DNA from: an uncultured Piscinibacter sp.
GTDB lineage: Bacteria; Pseudomonadota; Gammaproteobacteria; Burkholderiales; Burkholderiaceae_C
Direction: 5' to 3'
Assembly (NCBI RefSeq): GCF_937952055.1
Contig: NZ_CALFYO010000031.1
Span: forward strand, 48,383-112,382
DNA: 64,000 nucleotides
Shown here: positions 1-9,168 of the stretch, piece after piece
How positions within the stretch are numbered: position 1 is the first letter of the stretch
How the letters are laid out: each line of letters begins with the position of its first letter
The notes under the pieces: model-generated
Told to the model about the DNA's origin: nothing
The model's database searches: none
What the model saw: the letters and a program-made list of their open reading frames with translations, nothing else
Translations under genes and position numbers: made by a program

Positions 1-2057
1 TCAGCCTGATGCTGACACGCGAGAACGCCGCCGGGGAACTGGCCGCGGTGCACACCGTCGTCGTCGACGAATGGCACGAACTGATGGGCAACAAGCGCGG
101 CGTGCAGGTGCAACTGGCGATCGCGCGGCTGGGCCGCTGGAATCCGTCGCTGGCGGTGTGGGGACTGTCCGCCACGCTGGGCAACCTCGACGAGGCGATG
201 CGCGTGCTGGTGGGTTCGCGCCAGGCCACGCTGGTGCGGGGCCGCGTCGACAAGGCCCTGGTCATCGACACGCTGCTGCCCGCCCACCCCGGTCGCTTCT
301 CCTGGGGCGGGCACCTCGGCGCGCAGATGCAGCAGCCGGTGGTCGCCGAGATCGAGCGCAGCGGCACCACGCTGGTCTTCACCAACACCCGCTCGCAGGC
401 GGAGATCTGGTACCAGCTGCTCCTGCAGGAGCGGCCGCACTGGGCCGGACTGGTGGCGCTGCACCACGGTTCGCTCGACAAGGAGGTGCGTGAGTGGGTC
501 GAGCGCGGCCTGAAGGAGGGCCGGCTGAAGGCGGTGGTTGCGACCTCGTCGCTCGACCTCGGCGTGGACTTCCTGCCGGTCGAGCGTGTGCTGCAGATCG
601 GCTCGCCCAAGGGCGTCGCGCGGCTGCTGCAGCGCGCCGGCCGCAGCGGCCATGCGCCGGGCCGGCCCAGCCGCGTGACGGTGGTGCCGACCAACACGCT
701 GGAGCTGATCGAAGCCGCCGCGGCGCGCCGCGCCGCGCAGGCCGGCCGCATCGAGAGGCGCGCCGCGCCGGACAAGCCCCTGGACGTGCTGGTGCAGCAC
801 CTCGTCACCGTCGCGCTGGGCGGCGGCTTCGAGCCGGAGTCGCTCTACGCGGAGCTGCGCGGCACGCATGCCTACCGCGAGCTCACCCGAGCCGAGCTCC
901 AGTGGGCGCTGGATTTCGTCGAGAAGGGCGGCGCGAGCCTGACCGTCTACCCCGAGTATCACCGCGTGGCGCTCGTCGACGGCCTGTACCGCGTGCCCGA
1001 CCCCGGCATCGCCAGGCGCCACCGACTGCAGGTGGGCACCATCGTCGGCGACGCCTCGATGCAGGTGAAGTACCTGTCGGGCGGCAGGATCGGCAGCATC
1101 GAGGAGAGCTTCATCGCGCGGCTGCGCCCGGGCGACTGCTTCGTGTTCGCCGGCCGTGTGCTGGAGTTCGTGCGTACGCAGGACATGGCGGCCTATGTGC
1201 GCAAGGCGGCGAAGAGCCGCGGCATCGTGCCCTCTTGGGCGGGCGGGCGCATGCCGCTGTCCACCGAACTGGCCGATGCGGTGCTGGAGCTGCTCGCCGA
1301 GGCTGCGCAGGTCGACGGACTGCGCGACGCGCAGGCGCCCGAGATGCAGGCCGCGGCGCCCATGCTCGCCACGCAGGCGAAGCTGTCGCGGCTGCCGACG
1401 CCCGGCACGCTGCTGATCGAGCGCTACCGCTCGCGCGAGGGCGAGCACCTCTACCTCTACCCGTTCGCCGGGCGGCATGTGCACCTGGGCCTGGCCAGCC
1501 TACTCGCCTGGCGGCTGGCCCGGCATGCGCCCAATACCTTCAGCATGAGCGTCAACGACCACGGCTTCGAGCTGCTCAGCGCCGAGCCGGTGGACCTGGC
1601 CGCGCTGCTCGACAGGCGTGTCTTCGACACCGCGCAGCTGCTCGACGACGTGCTCGCCAGCCTCAACTCCGGCGAGCTGGCGCAGCGGCGCTTCCGCGAG
1701 ATCGCGCGCGTCTCCGGGCTGGTCTTCAGCGGCTATCCCGGCGCGCCCAAGAGCACGCGGCAGCTGCAGGCCTCCAGCGGCCTGTTCTACGAGGTGTTCC
1801 GCAAGCACGATGCCGGCAACCTGCTGCTCTCCCAGGCGCAGCAGGAAGTGCTGAGCCAGGAACTCGACCTGGTCCGTCTGGCCGCCAGCCTGCAGCGCAT
1901 GGCGGTGCAGCGGCTGGACTTCGTCGAATTGAAGGCGCCCAGCCCGTTCAGCCTCCCGCTGATGGTCGAGCGCTTCCGCGAGAAGCTCAGCAACGAGAAG
2001 CTCGCCGACCGGCTCGAACGCATCGTGCGCGATGCGGAGAGAATGGCCGACCGATGA
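1..2057 (+). CDS. Ligase-associated DEXH-box DNA helicase, 5' end outside window
   Basis: Superfamily 2 helicase of the Lhr-like class that accompanies ATP-dependent DNA ligase in bacterial DNA repair. The frame is open from the first base, so the N-terminus with the Walker A motif lies upstream; about 684 residues are visible. They begin just before a Walker B motif of the form VVVDEWHELMG, followed by motif III (LSATLG), TSSLDLGVDF and the arginine-finger motif QRAGRSGH (motif VI). The rest is the long family-specific C-terminal region. The last codons overlap the next gene (ATGA). The family is usually about 800-850 residues, so roughly 140 residues are missing. Usual partners (ligase, phosphoesterase) are probably upstream, which is inference. 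Confidence 0.9.
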   Translation, partial: SLMLTRENAAGELAAVHTVVVDEWHELMGNKRGVQVQLAIARLGRWNPSLAVWGLSATLGNLDEAMRVLVGSRQATLVRGRVDKALVIDTLLPAHPGRFSWGGHLGAQMQQPVVAEIERSGTTLVFTNTRSQAEIWYQLLLQERPHWAGLVALHHGSLDKEVREWVERGLKEGRLKAVVATSSLDLGVDFLPVERVLQIGSPKGVARLLQRAGRSGHAPGRPSRVTVVPTNTLELIEAAAARRAAQAGRIERRAAPDKPLDVLVQHLVTVALGGGFEPESLYAELRGTHAYRELTRAELQWALDFVEKGGASLTVYPEYHRVALVDGLYRVPDPGIARRHRLQVGTIVGDASMQVKYLSGGRIGSIEESFIARLRPGDCFVFAGRVLEFVRTQDMAAYVRKAAKSRGIVPSWAGGRMPLSTELADAVLELLAEAAQVDGLRDAQAPEMQAAAPMLATQAKLSRLPTPGTLLIERYRSREGEHLYLYPFAGRHVHLGLASLLAWRLARHAPNTFSMSVNDHGFELLSAEPVDLAALLDRRVFDTAQLLDDVLASLNSGELAQRRFREIARVSGLVFSGYPGAPKSTRQLQASSGLFYEVFRKHDAGNLLLSQAQQEVLSQELDLVRLAASLQRMAVQRLDFVELKAPSPFSLPLMVERFREKLSNEKLADRLERIVRDAERMADR

Positions 2058-2452
2058 GCAAGTTCACCCGTCTGTTCCAGTTCGCCAACGCCGCACGCCT
2101 GGCCACCTACCTGATCGCGCTGTGGAAGCTGTTCAAGCATCCGCAGACGCCGCGCGCCGCCAAGCTCGTCGCCATCGCGGTGATCGCCTATGCGGTCAGC
2201 CCGATCGACCTGATTCCCGACTTCATTCCCGTGCTGGGCCAGCTCGACGAGCTGATCCTGCTGCCGCTGGGCGTGGCGCTGGCGGTGAAGCTCACGCCGC
2301 CGCCGCTGTGGGAGGCGCGCCTGCGCGAGGCCGAAGCTTCGGCCGAGAACCTGCCGCGCCTGTGGTGGGGCGCGCTGCTCATCCTGCTGGTCTGGGCGGC
2401 GATGTTCGGGCTGTTCGTGTGGTGGCTGCTGCGCCTGTTCGCCTCGGCATGA
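2054..2452 (+). CDS. YkvA-like DUF1232 membrane protein
   Basis: A 132-residue protein of the DUF1232/YkvA family, whose molecular function is unknown. The family signature AYAVSPIDLIPDFIPVLGQL is at about residues 50-69, followed by a hydrophobic stretch, and the C-terminus (about 102-128) is a strong transmembrane helix. The start ATG overlaps the helicase stop codon by four bases, indicating translational coupling. The 3' end in turn overlaps the thermonuclease start, so the three genes form one operon. There is no evidence that the protein works in DNA repair other than this linkage. Confidence 0.85.
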   Translation: MSKFTRLFQFANAARLATYLIALWKLFKHPQTPRAAKLVAIAVIAYAVSPIDLIPDFIPVLGQLDELILLPLGVALAVKLTPPPLWEARLREAEASAENLPRLWWGALLILLVWAAMFGLFVWWLLRLFASA

Positions 2453-2964
2453 AGGCTGCCCTGCTGTTCCTGGGCCTGGCCTGTGCGGGTGTCGCCCAGG
2501 CGATGAGCGGCGTGGTGATCCGCGTCAGCGACGGCGACACCGTCTGGGTGAGGCCCGACGGCGTGCCGGCGCGCAAGCCGGTCAAGCTGCGCCTGATCGG
2601 CATCGACGCGCCCGAGCGCTGCCAGGCCTGGGGCACCGAGGCGACCGCGGCGTTGTCTTCGCAGGTGCTGCAGCGTCGCGTCGAGGTGCCCGCGCGCGGC
2701 GTCGATGCGTATGGCCGGCTGCTTGGCGGCCTGCTGCTGTCCGACGGGCGCGACGTGAGCGCGTGGATGGTGTCGCAGGGCCATGCCTGGAGCGCGCGCT
2801 TCCGCCGCCATCCTGGCCCCTATGCGTCGCAGCAGCGCGATGCGCAGACCCGCCGTGCCGGCTTGTTCGCCGACCCGGCGGCGGTCGAGCCCTGGGTGTT
2901 CCGCAAGGCGCACGGCCCGTGCGAGGCCGGCGCCGGCGTCAGAAGTTCTTCATCACCAGGGTGA
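2449..2964 (+). CDS. Secreted thermonuclease-family (SNase-like) protein
   Basis: A 171-residue staphylococcal-nuclease homologue, a phosphodiesterase fold that cuts single- and double-stranded nucleic acid with Ca2+. It has a short signal peptide (MKAALLFLGLACAGVAQA, residues 1-18) and so should act in the periplasm or outside. Recognisable elements are VSDGDTVWV, the RLIGIDAPE motif (active-site Arg/Asp) and DAYGRLLGGLLL. The start overlaps the end of the DUF1232 gene. The last 26 bases overlap the 3' end of the convergent lipoprotein gene. The serine-rich C-terminal tail is coded by this overlap and may be dispensable. Confidence 0.88.
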   Translation: MKAALLFLGLACAGVAQAMSGVVIRVSDGDTVWVRPDGVPARKPVKLRLIGIDAPERCQAWGTEATAALSSQVLQRRVEVPARGVDAYGRLLGGLLLSDGRDVSAWMVSQGHAWSARFRRHPGPYASQQRDAQTRRAGLFADPAAVEPWVFRKAHGPCEAGAGVRSSSSPG

Positions 2965-3649
2965 AGCCGGGCTGGACGATGCTCACGCGAGCCCTTGTGC
3001 CCAGGGTGCCGTCTTCGGCCATCTGGAAACAATCGCTCTCGCGGCCGATCACCTGCAAGGTGGCATCGCGGGAGACGCTGCTCAGACACAACAGCACGAT
3101 GCCGCGCTCGAAGTCGATCGTCCAGGTCGACTCGGTGGTGCCGACGGGCAGTGAGGCGGGCAGGCAGCCGTTCAGATCGTTCAGCGACGCCAGCGCGCCG
3201 CTCGCGAAGACCTTCGCCGCACCCGGGGGCAGCGCGCTGGCGGTGGCCAGGCTGCACAGGGCCGCGCCGTTCGCCGGCGTCACACGAACTGCCTCCAGCC
3301 GGAAGTCGCTGCTGCGGAAGAACTCGACCGTGCCGCTGCCCAGCGACACGCCGTCCTGCGTCAGTGTCGATGTCAGGATGCTGCGGTCGTGGCTGGTGTC
3401 CGTCACCGGGAAGACCGCGGGCGTCGACGGCGCGTAGCTCAGCGTCGCCGAGTAGGCGAGATTGTCCGATCCGGTGCCGCTGACCGTCCAAGTGCCCCCC
3501 GTGCCGAGAAGGTTCTGCCAGCCGACCAGCGGGTTGAAGTCCGACGTCGGCGGGACGAACGGGCTGGTGCCGCTGTCGTCATCCCCACCCCCGCAGGCGC
3601 TCATCAGCGCGGCGCAGGCCAGCGCGATCCAGACATGGCGTCGATTCAT
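2939..3649 (-). CDS. Hypothetical lipoprotein
   Basis: A 236-residue protein with an N-terminal lipoprotein signal: a positively charged start (MNRRH), hydrophobic core and lipobox LMSAC with lipidated Cys19, followed by a GGGDDDSG linker. The mature part is rich in Ser/Thr/Gly and probably beta-stranded, with four further cysteines. I do not recognise a family. It lies immediately downstream of arginase on the same strand with a 16-base gap, so it may be co-transcribed with it. Its 3' end overlaps the thermonuclease gene tail to tail. Confidence 0.75.
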   Translation of the reverse strand: MNRRHVWIALACAALMSACGGGDDDSGTSPFVPPTSDFNPLVGWQNLLGTGGTWTVSGTGSDNLAYSATLSYAPSTPAVFPVTDTSHDRSILTSTLTQDGVSLGSGTVEFFRSSDFRLEAVRVTPANGAALCSLATASALPPGAAKVFASGALASLNDLNGCLPASLPVGTTESTWTIDFERGIVLLCLSSVSRDATLQVIGRESDCFQMAEDGTLGTRARVSIVQPGFTLVMKNF

Positions 3650-3665
3650 CGGCCTCCTCCTGGCG

Positions 3666-4589
3666 TCAACGGCCCTCCTGACGCATCAGCGTGCTCTTGC
3701 CGAACAGGCTCTCGATCAGGTCCACGGCCAGGGTGGCAGTCTTGTTCCGGACGTCCAGCGCCGGGTTGAGCTCCATCACGTCCAGCGATGCGAGCCGGCC
3801 GGTGTCGGCGATCATTTCCATGCACAGCTGCGCCTCGCGGTAGGTCGGTCCGCCGGGCACGGTGGTGCCGACGCCGGGGGCGATCTCCGGGTCGAGGAAG
3901 TCGACGTCGAAGCTGACGTGCAGATGCGTGTTCGTGTCCAGCGTGGCCAGGGCCAGCTCCATGGCGTGGCGCATGCCCATCTCGTCGATGTAGCGCATGT
4001 CGAACACGTCCAGGCCGGCCTGGTGCACGAAGCGCTTCTCGCCGGGATCGACGCTGCGGATGCCGATCTGGCGCACCGACTTGGGGCTGATCGCCGGTAC
4101 CGCGCCGCCGATCTCGACCAGTTCCGTCGGCCCGTGTCCGCACAGGCAGGCCACCGGCATGCCGTGGATGTTGCCGCTGGGTGTGAGCTCGCTGGTGTTG
4201 AAGTCGGCGTGGGCGTCGAGCCAGAGCACGCGCAGCTTCCTGCCCGTTTCGCGGCAGTGCCGCGCCACCGCGCTGATCGAGCCGATGCCCAGGCAGTGGT
4301 CGCCGCCGAGCAGGATGGGCAGTCGGCCGGCCTTCAGCTCGGCATGCACCGCCTCGTGCACCGCGCGGTTCCAGGCCACGACCTCGGCGAGGTGCCGGTA
4401 GCCGTCCACCGGCGGCAGCCAGGGGTTGGCCGGACCGGCGAGGTTGCCACGGTCGACCACCTCGAGCCCGTGCGATTCGAGCACCGGAACGATCTGCGCC
4501 ACGCGCAGCGCCTCCGGCCCCATGCTCGCGCCGCGGCTGCCGGCACCGATGTCGGTGGGTGCGCCGATCAGGCTGACCTGCTTGTTCAT
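3666..4589 (-). CDS. rocF: Arginase
   Basis: A manganese enzyme hydrolysing L-arginine to ornithine and urea. The 307-residue product carries the family metal ligands: GGDHCLGIGS (His), DAHADFN (Asp/His/Asp) and SFDVDFLDP (Asp/Asp), the last near residue 240. The length is normal for bacterial arginases. The start chosen, MNKQVSLIGAP, is preceded by an excellent ribosome-binding site (GAGGAGG about eight bases upstream); a longer frame exists upstream but lacks one. The same window also carries argininosuccinate lyase and an ArgP/ArgO export pair, so arginine can be made, degraded and exported. Agmatinase/ureohydrolase relatives share the motifs, but arginase fits best. Confidence 0.92.
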   Translation of the reverse strand: MNKQVSLIGAPTDIGAGSRGASMGPEALRVAQIVPVLESHGLEVVDRGNLAGPANPWLPPVDGYRHLAEVVAWNRAVHEAVHAELKAGRLPILLGGDHCLGIGSISAVARHCRETGRKLRVLWLDAHADFNTSELTPSGNIHGMPVACLCGHGPTELVEIGGAVPAISPKSVRQIGIRSVDPGEKRFVHQAGLDVFDMRYIDEMGMRHAMELALATLDTNTHLHVSFDVDFLDPEIAPGVGTTVPGGPTYREAQLCMEMIADTGRLASLDVMELNPALDVRNKTATLAVDLIESLFGKSTLMRQEGR

Positions 4590-4602
4590 GGGCGGCGCCT
4601 CC

Positions 4603-5505
4603 TCAGGTGTCGTCGGCGAACTCGCCGGTGCTCGTCTCGGGCAGGTCGAAGCCGTATTCCTCGGCAAGCACCGTCCAGGCCTCCTCGGCGGTCTCGACGA
4701 AGCGGAACAGGCCCGTGTCCCCCGGGCTGATCATGCCGGTCTCGATCAGCCAGTCGAAGTCGATCAGCCGCGTCCAGAACTCGCGTCCGAAGAGCAGGAT
4801 CGGACGGCGGCGCGACTTGCCGGTCTGCGTCAGCGTGAGCGTCTCGAACAGTTCGTCGAGCGTGCCGAATCCGCCGGGGAAGCACACCAGCGCGATCGAG
4901 CGCATGACGAAGTGCATCTTGCGCAGCGCGAAGTAGTGGAACTGGAAGCACAGTTCCGGCGTGATGAAGGGGTTGGGCTGTTGCTCGTGCGGCAGCACGA
5001 TGTTCAGCCCGATGCTCTTGCCGCCGGTCTCGTGCGCGCCGCGGTTGCCCGCCTCCATGATGCCGGGGCCGCCGCCGGTGACCACGTAGACCGGCGACTC
5101 CAGCTCGCGCGACTTGCGCGTCACGATCGCGGCGAAGCGCTGCGCCTCGTCGTAGTAGCGCGACATCGCCACTGTCATCTCGGCGCGGCGGATCGCCTCG
5201 GCCTCGCCGGCGGCGCGCGCCGCCTCCAGGCGCTGGAAGGCCACGTCCGGCGGCACGATGCGCGCGCTGCCGAAGATCACGATGGTCGAGCGGATGCCGT
5301 GCTCGCTTTGCACCATCTCGGGCTTGAGCAGCTCGAGCTGCATGCGCACCGGGCGCAGTTCCTCGCGAAGCAGGAACTCGGTGTCGGTGAAGGCGAGCCG
5401 GTAGGCGCTCTCCGGGCCGGCGTAGCGCGAGGGCTGGATGACGGCTTCGGCGTCCTCTTCCGCGGTCGGGAAGTTGCGCGCGGTCAGGTCCTGTTTCTTG
5501 TCCAT
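4603..5505 (-). CDS. LOG-family (TIGR00730-like) nucleotide phosphoribohydrolase
   Basis: A 300-residue Rossmann-fold protein of the LOG family, once called lysine decarboxylases. Characterised members hydrolyse nucleoside 5'-monophosphates or cytokinin riboside monophosphates to release the base. The diagnostic motifs are present: VTGGGPGIMEAGNRGA and CFPGGFGTLDELFE, the PGGxGTxxE active-site loop. The protein is longer than the short LOG proteins because of a roughly 75-residue N-terminal extension, a form common in proteobacteria. The start MDKKQDL was chosen because upstream in-frame sequence overlaps the next gene. It lies 13 bases upstream of arginase, probably in one transcript. Confidence 0.85.
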   Translation of the reverse strand: MDKKQDLTARNFPTAEEDAEAVIQPSRYAGPESAYRLAFTDTEFLLREELRPVRMQLELLKPEMVQSEHGIRSTIVIFGSARIVPPDVAFQRLEAARAAGEAEAIRRAEMTVAMSRYYDEAQRFAAIVTRKSRELESPVYVVTGGGPGIMEAGNRGAHETGGKSIGLNIVLPHEQQPNPFITPELCFQFHYFALRKMHFVMRSIALVCFPGGFGTLDELFETLTLTQTGKSRRRPILLFGREFWTRLIDFDWLIETGMISPGDTGLFRFVETAEEAWTVLAEEYGFDLPETSTGEFADDT

Positions 5506-5536
5506 GGCGCGGAGAATACCCGCGATGCGCCGGGCC

Positions 5537-6313
5537 TCAGCGTCGCGCGGCGCACACCGGGCAATGCGGCGCGCGCTGCATGCGGATCTCGTGCCACTCC
5601 ATCGTGCGCGCATCCAGCATCTGCAGCCGGCCGGCCAGGGAGCTGCCGATGCCGGCAAGCAGCTTGAGTGCCTCGGCCGCCTGCACGGTGCCGATGATGC
5701 CCACCAGCGGCGCGAACACGCCCATGGTGGCGCAGCGCACCTCCTCGAAGGTGGCCTCCGGCGGGAAGATGCAGGCGTAGCAGGGGTTGGCCTCGGCACG
5801 CGTGTCGTAGACGGAGATCTGGCCGTCGAAACCGATCGCCGCGCCCGACACCAGCGGCTTGCGGTGTGCCACGCAGGCGGCGTTGACGGCCTGCCGCGTG
5901 GCGAAGTTGTCGCAGCAGTCGACCACCACGTCGGCGCCGGCGACCAACTCGTCCAGGCGCTTCGCATCGGCGCGCTCCTGCAGGGTGATCACGCGAACCT
6001 CCGGGTTGATCGCCGCGATCGACTGCGCCGCCGACGTCACCTTGGGCTGGCCGACGCGCGCGAGGTTGTGGGCGATCTGTCGCTGCAGGTTGGTGAAGTC
6101 CACCGTATCGTGGTCGACCAGCGTGATCGTGCCGACGCCGGCGGTGCCGAGGTAGAGCGCCACGGGCGAGCCCAGCCCGCCCGCGCCGATGACCAGCGCG
6201 TGGCCGGCCAGCAGCCGCGCCTGCCCGTCGACGCCGATCTCGTCGAGCAGGATGTGGCGCGAGTAGCGCAGGAGCTGCGCGTCGCTGAGGCCGTCTTCTG
6301 GGTCGTCGCTCAT
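5537..6313 (-). CDS. moeB: MoeB/ThiF-family sulfur-carrier adenylyltransferase
   Basis: An E1-like enzyme that adenylates the C-terminal Gly-Gly of MoaD or ThiS with ATP before sulfur transfer, in molybdopterin or thiamine synthesis. The 258-residue product has the RYSRHILLDEIG start, the nucleotide-binding GAGGLGSPVALYLGTAGVG, DFTNLQRQIAH, VDCCDNFATR, and two Cys pairs (CYAC and CPVC) that bind structural zinc. It lacks a C-terminal rhodanese domain. A start 13 codons upstream (6352) is possible but would place coding sequence in the terminator loop region; MSDDPEDG at 6313 is preferred. Whether the partner is MoaD or ThiS cannot be told from sequence. Confidence 0.85.
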   Translation of the reverse strand: MSDDPEDGLSDAQLLRYSRHILLDEIGVDGQARLLAGHALVIGAGGLGSPVALYLGTAGVGTITLVDHDTVDFTNLQRQIAHNLARVGQPKVTSAAQSIAAINPEVRVITLQERADAKRLDELVAGADVVVDCCDNFATRQAVNAACVAHRKPLVSGAAIGFDGQISVYDTRAEANPCYACIFPPEATFEEVRCATMGVFAPLVGIIGTVQAAEALKLLAGIGSSLAGRLQMLDARTMEWHEIRMQRAPHCPVCAARR

Positions 6314-6333
6314 GTGTGCAGCATAGCCTGCGG

Positions 6334-6365
6334 AAAACGACGACGCCCGCATGGCGGCGGGCGTC
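6334..6365 (-). terminator. Terminator downstream of the S41 peptidase gene
   Basis: A 9-bp perfect stem (GACGCCCGC / GCGGGCGTC, 6342-6350 and 6357-6365) with a six-base loop. Read on the minus strand it is followed by GTCGTTTTCC, a short T tract at 6334-6337. It lies about 20 bases past the ctpA stop codon and separates that gene from moeB. Confidence 0.6.
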
Positions 6366-6387
6366 GATGGTGGGGCGAAGCGCCCGC

Positions 6388-7830
6388 TCAGTTGTTCGTC
6401 TGCGCTTCGGCCTTGCGCTCCACGGCGGTCTTGCTCACGAGCACCGGCTTGCCCTTCAGGCGGTTCAGCGCCTGGGCAAGCTGGAAGTCGTCGGAGCTGC
6501 CGAACTCGGGCAACGGCTTGATCGCGGCCTTCTTCTGCGCCTCTTCCTCGAGCTTCTTGCGCGCTTCCTCGCGTGCCTTCTCGCGTGCGTCGTCCTTCTG
6601 CTCGGCGCCCTGGCCGCTGGCGATGTGCTTCTCCAAATCGGCCTCGCGCACGCGCAGCGCCGCGAACACGTTGCCCTCGGCGGTCTCGTCGAGCATCACG
6701 TCGGGCACGATGCCCTTGGCCTGGATCGACGCGCCGCTGGGCGTGTAGTAGCGCGCCGTGGTGATCTTCAGCGCGGTGTCGGGGCCGAGCTGGCGCACCG
6801 TCTGCACCGAGCCCTTGCCGAAGGTCTGCGCGCCCATGATGGTGGCGCGCTTGTGGTCCTGCAGTGCGCCGGCAACGATCTCGCTGGCGGAGGCGGAGCC
6901 TTCGTTGACCAGCACCACCAGCGGCACCCTCTTCACCGCGTCGGGCAGGCGGCGCAGCGGGTCGGCGCCGCCACGGCGCATGTAGTACTCGGGCGAGGCC
7001 TTGAAGGTGGCCTTGGAGTCGGCGATCTGCCCGTTGGTGGTGACGACCACCACTTCGGCGGGCAGGAAGGCCGAGGCGATCGCCACCGCACCCTCGAGCA
7101 GGCCGCCGGGGTCGTTGCGCAGGTCGAGCACCAGTCCCTTCAGGTTGGGGTCCTGCTTGTAGAGTTCCTCCAGCTTGCGCGCGAAGTCGTCGACGGTGCG
7201 ATCCTGGAACTGGCTGACGCGCAGCCAGCCGTAGCCCGGCTCGACCATCTTCGCGCGCACGCTCTGCACGCGGATCTCCTCGCGGATGATGGTCACCGGG
7301 AAGCTGCGGCTCTCCGCCTTGCGGAACACGGTGAGCACCACCTTGGTGTTGGGCTCGCCACGCATCTTCTTGACCGCCTGGTCCATGGTCAGGCCCTTGA
7401 CCACGGTGTCGTCGATCTTGGTGATCAGGTCGCCGCTCTTGAGGCCGGCGCGGAAGGCGGGCGAACCCTCGATCGGCGAAACCACCTTGACCAGGCCGTC
7501 TTCCATGCCGATCTCGATACCCACGCCGACGAATCGGCCGCTGGTGCCCTCGCGGAATTCCTTGAAGGTCTTCTTGTCGAAAAACTGGGAGTGGGGGTCG
7601 AGCCCGGACACCATGCCGGCGATGGCGTCGTTGATGAGCTTTTTCTCGTCGACGGGTTCGACGTAGTCGCTCTTGACCATGCCGAACACCGCGGCGAGCT
7701 GCTGCAACTCTTCCAGCGGCAGCTGCGATACCGAGCTGCGGGCGATCGCCTGGAACTGCATGGTGGTCAGCGCGCCGGCGACGGCGCCCGCGGCCAACCA
7801 GCCTGCGACCTTGAGTTTGCTACCCATCAA
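6388..7830 (-). CDS. ctpA: S41-family C-terminal processing peptidase
   Basis: A periplasmic serine protease of the Tsp/CtpA family that trims protein C-termini. The 480-residue protein starts with a signal or anchor helix (about residues 5-30). A PDZ domain follows at about 95-180 (GVGIEIGMEDGLVKVVSPIEG), then the catalytic S41 domain. The catalytic serine lies in VNEGSASASE and the lysine in TFGKGSVQT, the Ser-Lys dyad of the family. The C-terminal 80 residues are a charged Lys/Glu/Ala-rich coiled-coil-like region. It is a stand-alone gene with a terminator behind it. Confidence 0.92.
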   Translation of the reverse strand: MMGSKLKVAGWLAAGAVAGALTTMQFQAIARSSVSQLPLEELQQLAAVFGMVKSDYVEPVDEKKLINDAIAGMVSGLDPHSQFFDKKTFKEFREGTSGRFVGVGIEIGMEDGLVKVVSPIEGSPAFRAGLKSGDLITKIDDTVVKGLTMDQAVKKMRGEPNTKVVLTVFRKAESRSFPVTIIREEIRVQSVRAKMVEPGYGWLRVSQFQDRTVDDFARKLEELYKQDPNLKGLVLDLRNDPGGLLEGAVAIASAFLPAEVVVVTTNGQIADSKATFKASPEYYMRRGGADPLRRLPDAVKRVPLVVLVNEGSASASEIVAGALQDHKRATIMGAQTFGKGSVQTVRQLGPDTALKITTARYYTPSGASIQAKGIVPDVMLDETAEGNVFAALRVREADLEKHIASGQGAEQKDDAREKAREEARKKLEEEAQKKAAIKPLPEFGSSDDFQLAQALNRLKGKPVLVSKTAVERKAEAQTNN

Positions 7831-7968
7831 CTACCCTTTCAGACCCGCGCGCGCTTTTCCGCACGATTGAACGGCCAGTATAGGGCGCGGGCCGCCTTTG
7901 GAGTCGCGCCCCGGCGGGAAAGTTGCACGTCGCGACGGGCTTTCGGGCCGCGCGGTGCCGCCGGCTGA

Positions 7969-9069
7969 TCAGCCGCCCGGACGCTCGAAAGTGACGACGT
8001 GGTCGACCTCGGCACGGATGCCGATCCACTCGCCCACCTGGTGGTCGTGGTGGGAGGGCACGTGCGCCAGCAGCTTCTCGCCGCTGGCCAGGCGCAGCGT
8101 GTAGAGGAACTCGGCCCCGCGGAAGGCCTTGGTCTCGATGCGTGCCTTCACCGGGGCGTTGTCGTCGTGGACGATGTCGTCCGCACGCAGCAGCACCTCG
8201 CACTCGCCGTTCGGGTAGGCGTCGGGCAGCGGGCACTCGGCCATGTCGGTCAGGTCGCCCAGCGGCGTGCGCACGATGCAGTTGCAGTGGCCGCCCACCG
8301 GCTCACCCTGCGAGACGATCTTCGCCGGCGCGAACACGCCGTGGCCGATGAAGTCGGCGACGAAGCGGCTGGCCGGGCGGTGGTAGAGCGTGTAGGCATC
8401 GTCCCACTGCTCGAGCCGGCCGCGGTTCATGACGCCGATCAATTCGCCAACCGCGAAGGCCTCCATCTGGTCATGCGTGACGAAAAGAGCGGTGGTGCCC
8501 GCCTGCTTGAGGATGGCGCGCAACTCCTGGGCGAGGCGCTCGCGCAAGTCGACGTCCAGGCTGGAGAACGGTTCGTCGAGGAGCAGCAGCCGCGGGTTGG
8601 GCGCCAGCGCACGCGCCAGCGCGATGCGCTGCTGCTGGCCGCCGGACAACTGGTGCGGAGCACGTCTGGCGGCATGCGCCAGCCCGACCAGGTCCAGCAC
8701 CTCCTGGGTGCGTGCGCGGCGCTGCGCCGCGCGCAGGTGGCGGATGCCGAAGTCGACGTTGGCTTCCACGCTGAGGTGCGGGAACAGCGCATAGTCCTGG
8801 AACACCATGCCGATGCGCCGCGCCTCGGGCGACACGTGCAGGCCGCTGCCGGCGTCGGCGAGCAGCTCGCCGTCGATGACGATGCGGCCTTCCGCCAGCC
8901 GCTCCAGCCCCGCGACGGCGCGCAGCAGCGAGGTCTTGCCGCAGCCGGAAGGGCCGATGAGCACGCCGACCTCGCCGCGCCGGAGCACCAGCGACACCGC
9001 ATCCACCGCTGCTTTCGCCGAGGGGGCGCCGGGGTAGGTCACGCAGGCATGCTCGATGGCCAGGAACAT
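7969..9069 (-). CDS. fbpC: Iron(III) ABC transporter, ATP-binding subunit
   Basis: ATPase subunit of an FbpABC/SfuABC-type importer for periplasmic ferric iron. The 366-residue protein has Walker A GPSGCGKTS (about residue 40), Q-loop VFQDYALFPHLS, signature LSGGQQQRIALARAL, Walker B LLLLDEPFSSLD and the switch histidine in FVTHDQ, followed by a C-terminal TOBE-type regulatory region. ATG at 9069 (MFLAIEHACVTYPG) was preferred over 9096 because the latter would overlap the Fur-box region. It is transcribed divergently from the permease gene. The third component, the periplasmic binding protein, is not adjacent on either side. Confidence 0.88.
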   Translation of the reverse strand: MFLAIEHACVTYPGAPSAKAAVDAVSLVLRRGEVGVLIGPSGCGKTSLLRAVAGLERLAEGRIVIDGELLADAGSGLHVSPEARRIGMVFQDYALFPHLSVEANVDFGIRHLRAAQRRARTQEVLDLVGLAHAARRAPHQLSGGQQQRIALARALAPNPRLLLLDEPFSSLDVDLRERLAQELRAILKQAGTTALFVTHDQMEAFAVGELIGVMNRGRLEQWDDAYTLYHRPASRFVADFIGHGVFAPAKIVSQGEPVGGHCNCIVRTPLGDLTDMAECPLPDAYPNGECEVLLRADDIVHDDNAPVKARIETKAFRGAEFLYTLRLASGEKLLAHVPSHHDHQVGEWIGIRAEVDHVVTFERPGG

Positions 9070-9097
9070 CACCCTATGATATCGGCCTTCGTCCAAG

Positions 9098-9116
9098 AAC
9101 GAGAATCGTTCGCATC
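9098..9116. promoter_or_regulatory. Fur box between divergent iron-transport genes
   Basis: On the minus strand the sequence reads GATGCGAACGATTCTCGTT, close to the Fur consensus built on TGAGAATNATTCTCA (two mismatches in the core 15 bases). It is the only such site in the intergenic space between the fbpC start (9069) and the permease start (9169), so iron-bound Fur could repress both genes at once. Confidence 0.7.
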
Positions 9117-9168
9117 AGGCTTGCGCCGCGTCAAGCCGTGATGACGATGGCCACCCCCATCCTCGCGC